Shown here: positions 1 through 5,387 of the stretch, piece after piece
Position numbering within the stretch: the first letter of the stretch is position 1
Layout: every line of letters starts with the position of its first letter
NCBI GenBank assembly: GCA_030642025.1
Contig: DAOWOO010000066.1
Span: forward strand, 1-7,183
Origin: Candidatus Zixiibacteriota bacterium
Lineage (GTDB): Bacteria; Zixibacteria; MSB-5A5; GN15; PGXB01
Direction: 5' to 3'
Length of the DNA stretch: 7,183 nt
Translations under genes and position numbers: made by a program
Notes under the pieces: generated by a model
Database searches by the model: none
Told to the model about the DNA's origin: nothing
Seen by the model: only the letters and a program-made list of their open reading frames with translations

Positions 1-2490
1 GTCATGCATGCTTCCCGGAGCGCCTTTGGGATAATCATGATAAAGTTCCCTTATTAAATCGCCATCGAGAGAAAAGATTCTGATAGTACATTTATGCGGC
101 AGATTGGTGAAATGAATGGCTCTTGTTTTTTCAGACGGCTGGTTTCGTTCATCCTGCTCCCATCCCTCGAAACGTGCCCCGTAATCAGCGTCAACACGGT
201 AGGGATTGGGGTAAACGATAACATCAAGGCCCTTTCGGACGGCAAGTTCACTTTCGTTTTGGGCGTATTCTCTCAAGGCTATCGTAGATGGTTCAACCTC
301 CATGGGTTTTAAATGTGTGGCCGGATTACCATGGTCGAAGGCGGATACGGCCACATAGTATTGTTGTGACGGTAGAAGTCTGGTCAGGCGATAGCGGTAT
401 TCAAAATATTTGAATTTACCATCCTCGGTCAGGATATCGGGATAGAAAAGCTTGGCGCTGTCGACATCGAGGGTCGGCGGATACGGTTCGGTCGGGTATA
501 CTTTGTAAATACCGAGAGTATCTGTCAGATCGGAAAAATTCCAGTCGTTCCTTGTAAAATAATAAAAGTCATGACCGCCGGTACTATAGTTATATACAGG
601 GAAAAGATTGTCCGCATCATAGTAGTAATCGGGGTCAAAATTAGACCCGTACCATCCTCGAAGTTGCCTCAGCGTGAACGGCTGATGGACAATTTTCCAT
701 AATTCTCTGACACTATCGTATTCCCACCGATTGTAATTGGAGATATCATATGATGCGTGCATTGTGAAATCGCCCGGATTGCCGGAAATGGAAGTGTATA
801 TTCGATACCCCTCGAAATCAACTCTCTGACTGAACTGGTCCGGGACGGTCTCCGTTTCCAGACCGTTCCAGTGAATATCGATTACCCCCTGATTATACTC
901 ATCCACCCAGGGGTGCAGGCTGAAATCGGGTGACTGAGGCGGAAAGGCGGCTCTAAAATCGGGGATGCCGTCGCCCTTGTAAAATAGCGTATCTTCCCTG
1001 GCGCATTTATAGGTGGTATCATAAATTGTACCGCCGGGAGTTTCGATCGTATCGATATAATCCAGCGTGGGAGCGAAGCAGTCAATATGATATTTTCCCC
1101 GGAAGCCGTCGCCATCGGTGTCAACTCCGGGATTGTCAAAAACCCAGTTGGCCCATAGGGTGTTAAGATCAAGCTGCTCAAAGTTCATGGAGGATCCGGG
1201 GGTAAACTGATCGCGCCAGAAATGCTGACCCATTACCACGGCAAAGGTGAAATTCAGTTCTTTTCCGGCTTCCATATCATAGGGACCGAATGAAAGGAGG
1301 TACTTAACATCGGAACCGGACAAGATGTTCCAGGTCGGATCGGGAGGAGGCAACCATCCTTCGGCGTTATGATTATCATACAGGCTCCAGAGATCATAAT
1401 CAATCTCACCGCTGGCCATAACATAGTACTTATCGGCATCCGATTTGGGCGACCCCAGATCGCCGCCGAAAGACCGCACCGTCTCGCCGGGAAAGGCCTG
1501 TTTTCGCGGACCCCAGTCATAATCGGGATACCAGCTGTTGGCCCACCAGTTGAAACTGAAATTCGGAATGTCTGATGGAGTACGCAGGATAGCGACACCG
1601 GCCGCCGCAGTTGGAGAGCGCAGGCCCATATAGGCACCGGTGTATGGATTGGGATCTCCGTCATTATCCACCGTCCAGGCGACATTTAATGTATCCACCA
1701 GACCCGCGACATAATGCGACGGCGCCGTTTTTCTGAAGCCGACGACGTCATCGTTGGGATTAAAACTATTTGGCGGAAATCGCCGGCCAATATCATTGTC
1801 AAAATACAGGCCGATATAAACGTCTTCGATATCATTGAAAGTTATGTTAGTTACCGAATAGTCAAAAATAACAAAGTCGTCTGTGTATTCATATCCCCAG
1901 GCATAACTTCTTTGAATGATCTTTAATCCCAGGGGTATATGAAAGCGGCCGGTCCAGTAATCATAATGGACAAGTTGAGGGTCGTCCAGCGTGTCGGAAT
2001 AATAGGCGATAAAATCCTGCTGGGAAATGGCGCTGTCGAATTCAGGCGCGTCGGGGTTATTAATCGATCTGTATACGATTTCTCCGGTGGGGAAGGAGTC
2101 GGGCCAGAATTCTCGAGAGCGACTCCACAGACCAGCCCCGGCGGTGGAAACCAGAGTATCGCGATTGATTATTCCACCAATCCACAGGGCTCCTTCGAAT
2201 AGATAATTGACCTCATTATTAGATGGATAGTATAGTGATGGGGCAGGTTCGCCGGTCAGGGGATCGGTAGGAGGAGAATCGTTGCCGTGGCCGATTATGC
2301 CATAATTGGAGACGGTAAGTGATATATCTCCAATGTTGTGAACAGCAAAATTTTCAAAGGGGAGATCATTGATTCTGGCTCGGGTTACGTATTCACGAGG
2401 AGGATTATGGTAATCTCCAAGGGAGCGAGCATCAAGAGATGAACCGGCAACGCATAATAATAGAAGTAAAACAGTGGAAATCGATTTCAT
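1..2490 (-). CDS. Gene A: large secreted protein with split Fn3-like module and T9SS-like C-terminal domain, 3' end cut by window
   Basis: The frame is open from an ATG at 2488-2490 to base 1 (830 codons, no stop). By alignment with gene B about 36 residues are missing at the C-terminus. Residues 1-21 form a signal peptide: MKS, a run of five Leu, then a small-residue cleavage zone at 14-21; C13 has no proper lipobox, so a lipoprotein is unlikely. Residues 275-279 (DNDGD) and 457-462 (DTDGDG, a full DxDxDG) are Asp-rich loops that could bind calcium. From about 517 to 722 lies a fibronectin-III-like module (DFEGYRIY early, LPSQQYYVAVSAFD late) with a long insertion. VYPNPY at 759-764 opens the C-terminal sorting-type beta-sandwich, which continues as FTNLPHKCTIRIF and DGDLIR. 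Unlike B and C it lacks the CC-x-C/CPEEC cluster, keeping only C471 and C496. It starts 21 nt after B with its own ribosome site, so it is probably cotranscribed with B. The molecular function is unknown; secretion is inferred with fair confidence. Confidence 0.88.
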   Translation of the reverse strand, partial: MKSISTVLLLLLCVAGSSLDARSLGDYHNPPREYVTRARINDLPFENFAVHNIGDISLTVSNYGIIGHGNDSPPTDPLTGEPAPSLYYPSNNEVNYLFEGALWIGGIINRDTLVSTAGAGLWSRSREFWPDSFPTGEIVYRSINNPDAPEFDSAISQQDFIAYYSDTLDDPQLVHYDYWTGRFHIPLGLKIIQRSYAWGYEYTDDFVIFDYSVTNITFNDIEDVYIGLYFDNDIGRRFPPNSFNPNDDVVGFRKTAPSHYVAGLVDTLNVAWTVDNDGDPNPYTGAYMGLRSPTAAAGVAILRTPSDIPNFSFNWWANSWYPDYDWGPRKQAFPGETVRSFGGDLGSPKSDADKYYVMASGEIDYDLWSLYDNHNAEGWLPPPDPTWNILSGSDVKYLLSFGPYDMEAGKELNFTFAVVMGQHFWRDQFTPGSSMNFEQLDLNTLWANWVFDNPGVDTDGDGFRGKYHIDCFAPTLDYIDTIETPGGTIYDTTYKCAREDTLFYKGDGIPDFRAAFPPQSPDFSLHPWVDEYNQGVIDIHWNGLETETVPDQFSQRVDFEGYRIYTSISGNPGDFTMHASYDISNYNRWEYDSVRELWKIVHQPFTLRQLRGWYGSNFDPDYYYDADNLFPVYNYSTGGHDFYYFTRNDWNFSDLTDTLGIYKVYPTEPYPPTLDVDSAKLFYPDILTEDGKFKYFEYRYRLTRLLPSQQYYVAVSAFDHGNPATHLKPMEVEPSTIALREYAQNESELAVRKGLDVIVYPNPYRVDADYGARFEGWEQDERNQPSEKTRAIHFTNLPHKCTIRIFSLDGDLIRELYHDYPKGAPGSMHD

Positions 2491-2501
2491 TTATACATTC
2501 A

Positions 2502-2507
2502 CTCTCC
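2502..2507 (-). promoter_or_regulatory. Shine-Dalgarno site of gene A
   Basis: On the minus strand GGAGAG lies 11 nt before the ATG at 2490, inside the 21-nt gap after the gene B stop. It supports that ATG as the start and independent translation initiation of A on a B-A message. Confidence 0.6.
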
Positions 2508-2511
2508 GTAT

Positions 2512-5142
2512 TTACATAATGATTACGAGTTTACCTATCTGATTGCCAAATTTGGATTCCACTGAATAATAATAAATCCCGCTAACCACTGCTTGGGTAT
2601 TACGGGTAATCATGTCCCATGTTTCATGCATGGCCTGAGAATCGCCGGGTGAGTGTCGGTGATCTATCTGACGGATCAAGTCGCCGTCAATACTGAATAT
2701 TCTAATAGTACATTCATAAGGCAGGTTGGTAAAATGTATCGCACGCTGTCGTTCATCAGACAGATTCTGGCCCTGCAGGCGTCCCTCAAATGAACCGCCT
2801 TCAGGCGTATTATAATTGGCGTCAATTCTGTATGGGTTGGGGTAAACTATTACTTCGAGTCTCTCATTCTCAACCCTCTCTGCAGTATTCTGGGCGTATT
2901 CGCTAATCATATTTTGCCGAAGCGATGTCTCCAGGGAAAGCAGGCCGCTTCCGGGAGAACCGTAATCAAAGGCGGTAACCGACACAAAATACAACTGCGA
3001 CGGCAGAAGATTTTTAACGGTGTATTCATATTCATAGAATTTGAAATAGCCGTCTTCGGTCAATTCTTCGGGGTAATACATATGAGCCACATCCAGATCA
3101 AGAACCGTCGGCGGAGGTTCCTCTGGATATTTCCTGTGAATAAGATCGGGGTTGTCCAGTGATGATTGATTGGCGTCCTGTGCGGTAAAATAGTAAAACT
3201 GGCCGGAGGAGTCATCGTAGAACAGATTGTCAATAGTATAAATAGAAGGATTGAATTCCGGGCCGTATAGAGTCTGGAGTTCTTCCAATGTGAATGGAGT
3301 CAGCCGGAGCCTCCATTCATCGGTATCGGAATCGTACTCATACCGGTTGTAATCCTCACGGTCATAGGTTGTAAGAAGGACAAAGTCATTGGAGTTGGGG
3401 GTCAATCCTGTGTAAACCCGGTAGCCTTCAAAATCGTATTCGTTGCTGAATTCATCCAGAGTTGTTTCCGACTTGAAGCCGTTAATGCGGATTTGTAATT
3501 CGCCCATATTGTAACTATTTACGCTTGGATTTATCCAGAATTTAGGCGGTTCGGGCGGCCGGGCGCCGCGAAAATCCGGATTGCCGTCGCCCTCATAATA
3601 ATCGATAATGAGGCATTCTTCGGGGCAAACCATGATTATCTGTGGAGGAACTACGGAACTGTCTATTTGCTCGACCGAATCACATGAACAGCAGGTCCAG
3701 AATTTCCCCAGGTAATTATCGTTATTGGAGTCGTATCCGGGATTGTCATAGACCCATGACGCCCATACCGAATTTTGGGCCAGGTCGGCGAAATCAAGGG
3801 TATTATAAAATGTTTCCGGCTGATTGAAATCAAAATAGTCGGCAAAATCACCGGCACGGCGGTGGATGTTTTTGCCGCAGACATACGCGAAGGTTATGGG
3901 GAGAACTTCTCCCGGCGACACATCAAACGGTCCGAACGAGAGAAGATAACGAGTATCGAAACCATCGGCGAAATTCCTTGCTTCACTCGGCCTTGGAAGC
4001 CATCCTTCGCCGGTATGATCCATTCCTGCAAAAAGCTGATCATAATCAAATTCCCGATGACTCATGACATAGTATTTGTTGCGATCTCCCAGGGGAGTTC
4101 CCAGAACACTCATATCCCGGAAGGGATGCTCCGGTGTTCCGGCTTTCCTGGGCCCGAAATCCAGGGCAGCGCTGGAGTAGTTGGTTATCCACCAATTAAA
4201 AGAGTATTCTAATGAATCGGAGGGAGTTCTTACTACCCGGACTCCGGCCACACTGCGGATACTGGTGGATGAAAAATCGCCCACCTCGGAGGGGTCGCCG
4301 TCGTTATCGGTAATATAGGCAATATTAATCGTGTCCATCAGAGAGCCGTCGATATTGCAGATCGAATTACTGGTGAAGGCCCGCCGAAAACCGCAGATAT
4401 CATCAGACCAGGCTTCTTCACCGGTTTTTGTTTCGTGGTGGACGTCGCCGTCAACATAAATGGCCATATATACTTCGTTTAATTCTCGGCGGCCGATATT
4501 TTTTATGGAGTAATCGAACAGTATAAAATCCCTGGCATACTCATACGACCAGACATAACTGCGCTGGGTGACTTCAATATTCAAAGGGATATGTGGACGA
4601 CCATCTTTCGGATCAATAAAGACATAAGACGGATTGGTGACAGTATCGGTATAGACAGCAATTATATCCTGTTCGGATATGGCATCCTCCGAGAAAAACT
4701 CGTCATCGGGGTTATTGGTTTGCCGGGAAATGCCGCCATCAGGATAGGCATCGGGCCAGAACTCAAGGACGTTATAATAATCGTCCACACCAATGGAAAC
4801 CAGGGTGTCGCGTCCGACCACAGCGCCGATCCAGAATCCACCGACATACAGATGATTGAACCCTGAATAGGCAGGGAATATACATGACGGGGCCGGGGTG
4901 CCGGTTACCGGATCAATCTGGGCGCCGAGATAACCAGTGCCGAACTGACCTATATTGGAAACTGTCAGCCATATATCGCCGACACTGTGAAGGGCAATCT
5001 CAACATTCGGCTGATTTGAAATAGCCGGTTTAAAGAGCCTTGTGTGCTGACGGCTGAATATATCCTCTTTGGGCGATTGCAGAGCGGCAGACGGAAGTAC
5101 AATTATCAGCCAAGCAGTAAATACTGAGAATAATAATCTCAT
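2512..5142 (-). CDS. Gene B: large secreted protein with cysteine cluster, split Fn3-like module and T9SS-like C-terminal domain
   Basis: This is the only complete member, 876 aa, stop TAA. An in-frame TTG lies two codons upstream at 5146-5148, but I chose the ATG at 5140-5142 because a GTGAG ribosome site sits 9 nt before it. Residues 1-20 are a signal peptide (MRLLF, hydrophobic core, likely cut after SAA). Residues 45-460 are a conserved region with no assigned family (HSVGDIWLTVSN, GGFWIGAVVGRDTLVS, EFWPD, SFNWW, YLLSFGPFD). An Asp/Asn loop at 471-476 precedes cysteines 484, 485, 487, 506 and 510 (CCSC, CPEEC). Residues 530-737 resemble a fibronectin-III fold split by an insertion of about 130 aa. 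VYPNPY at 766-771 starts the C-terminal sorting-type beta-sandwich, ending GKLVIIM. By hand count 60 of its last 75 residues match gene C. No enzyme motif is visible. Export and possible surface attachment by a type IX-like route is inferred; the function is unknown. Confidence 0.93.
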   Translation of the reverse strand: MRLLFSVFTAWLIIVLPSAALQSPKEDIFSRQHTRLFKPAISNQPNVEIALHSVGDIWLTVSNIGQFGTGYLGAQIDPVTGTPAPSCIFPAYSGFNHLYVGGFWIGAVVGRDTLVSIGVDDYYNVLEFWPDAYPDGGISRQTNNPDDEFFSEDAISEQDIIAVYTDTVTNPSYVFIDPKDGRPHIPLNIEVTQRSYVWSYEYARDFILFDYSIKNIGRRELNEVYMAIYVDGDVHHETKTGEEAWSDDICGFRRAFTSNSICNIDGSLMDTINIAYITDNDGDPSEVGDFSSTSIRSVAGVRVVRTPSDSLEYSFNWWITNYSSAALDFGPRKAGTPEHPFRDMSVLGTPLGDRNKYYVMSHREFDYDQLFAGMDHTGEGWLPRPSEARNFADGFDTRYLLSFGPFDVSPGEVLPITFAYVCGKNIHRRAGDFADYFDFNQPETFYNTLDFADLAQNSVWASWVYDNPGYDSNNDNYLGKFWTCCSCDSVEQIDSSVVPPQIIMVCPEECLIIDYYEGDGNPDFRGARPPEPPKFWINPSVNSYNMGELQIRINGFKSETTLDEFSNEYDFEGYRVYTGLTPNSNDFVLLTTYDREDYNRYEYDSDTDEWRLRLTPFTLEELQTLYGPEFNPSIYTIDNLFYDDSSGQFYYFTAQDANQSSLDNPDLIHRKYPEEPPPTVLDLDVAHMYYPEELTEDGYFKFYEYEYTVKNLLPSQLYFVSVTAFDYGSPGSGLLSLETSLRQNMISEYAQNTAERVENERLEVIVYPNPYRIDANYNTPEGGSFEGRLQGQNLSDERQRAIHFTNLPYECTIRIFSIDGDLIRQIDHRHSPGDSQAMHETWDMITRNTQAVVSGIYYYSVESKFGNQIGKLVIIM

Positions 5143-5151
5143 AACCAATTA

Positions 5152-5156
5152 CTCAC
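5152..5156 (-). promoter_or_regulatory. Weak Shine-Dalgarno site of gene B
   Basis: On the minus strand GTGAG lies 9 nt before the ATG at 5142 and only 3 nt before the alternative TTG at 5148. The spacing favours the ATG. The match to the ribosome anti-SD is short. Confidence 0.4.
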
Positions 5157-5160
5157 AATT

Positions 5161-5177
5161 CTTTGTCCAACACAAAG
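5161..5177 (-). repeat. Inverted repeat (small hairpin) in the gene B leader
   Basis: A perfect 6-bp inverted repeat, CTTTGT / ACAAAG, with a 5-nt loop lies immediately before the gene B ribosome site. In the RNA it could form a small stem about 19 nt before the start codon. It could influence translation initiation, but a stem this short may also be chance. Confidence 0.35.
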
Positions 5178-5214
5178 CGGGTCAATTCCCCGGTTATCCT
5201 ATCCCTGTGTTCCT

Positions 5215-5227
5215 ATTGCCGGGCAAT
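5215..5227. repeat. 13-bp palindrome ATTGCC-g-GGCAAT
   Basis: Perfect 6-bp arms around one central base. The 1-nt centre is too tight for an RNA hairpin, so if it is functional it would be a protein-binding site on DNA. It sits just downstream of the candidate promoter for gene B. Confidence 0.35.
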
Positions 5228-5235
5228 CTTACAAA

Positions 5236-5250
5236 TAAACCTATAGTTTA
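5236..5250. repeat. 15-bp interrupted palindrome TAAAC-ctata-GTTTA
   Basis: Perfect 5-bp arms around a 5-bp centre. One arm is part of the candidate -10 box of gene B, so a factor bound here would cover the promoter. It is short enough to be chance in AT-rich DNA. Confidence 0.3.
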
Positions 5251-5273
5251 GGGTTTTTACGCCGGTAAATCAA
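5245..5273 (-). promoter_or_regulatory. Candidate sigma-70-like promoter for genes B and A
   Basis: On the minus strand TTGATT (5268-5273) and TAAACT (5245-5250) are separated by exactly 17 bp; each matches its consensus hexamer at 4 of 6 bases. It lies after the gene C terminator and about 100 nt before the gene B start, which is where a promoter is expected. The host sigma factor preferences are unknown, so the call is weak. Confidence 0.3.
5256..5269. repeat. 14-bp interrupted palindrome TTTAC-gccg-GTAAA
   Basis: Perfect 5-bp arms around a 4-bp centre, in the spacer and edge of the -35 box of the candidate promoter. Its half CGGCGTAAA recurs at 5314-5322, also between genes C and B. It is a possible operator, unproven. 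Confidence 0.3.
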
Positions 5274-5332
5274 TACTCTGGCACTATTAAATGGCGGCTT
5301 ATCTCCATCTATTCGGCGTAAAGGATACTCTG
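5260..5332. repeat. Pair of imperfect direct repeats upstream of gene B
   Basis: On the minus strand two units begin with the same CAGAGTAT and continue to a TTTAC...CCG-type end: one at 5314-5332 and one at 5260-5280. They are about 50 bp apart and differ by small indels. The nearer copy overlaps the candidate -35 box. They could be binding sites for a regulator; no known motif is recognised. Confidence 0.35.
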
Positions 5333-5341
5333 TGAGGGGAA

Positions 5342-5380
5342 ATAAAGAAGTCGGGCGGGCTTGAAATTAAGCCCGCCCGA
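5342..5380 (-). terminator. Rho-independent terminator of gene C
   Basis: A perfect 12-bp GC-rich stem (arms 5351-5362 and 5369-5380) with a 6-nt loop lies 7 nt after the gene C stop. It is followed on the minus strand by a T-rich tail (CTTCTTTATT). This separates the transcription of C from that of B and A. Confidence 0.85.
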
Positions 5381-5387
5381 TTGATAT

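Noticed and set aside
882..1685. Open frames of 60-145 codons on both strands inside the three genes.
   Set aside because: They lie fully within the long conserved genes, have no recognisable protein features, and follow from the codon pattern of the coding strand.
5143..5148. TTG at 5146-5148 as the start of gene B.
   Set aside because: The ribosome site would be only 3 nt away; the ATG at 5142 has 9-nt spacing and begins a typical signal peptide.
5178..5192. CGGG...CCCG inverted repeat in the gene B leader.
   Set aside because: The arms are only 4 bp; this is expected by chance.
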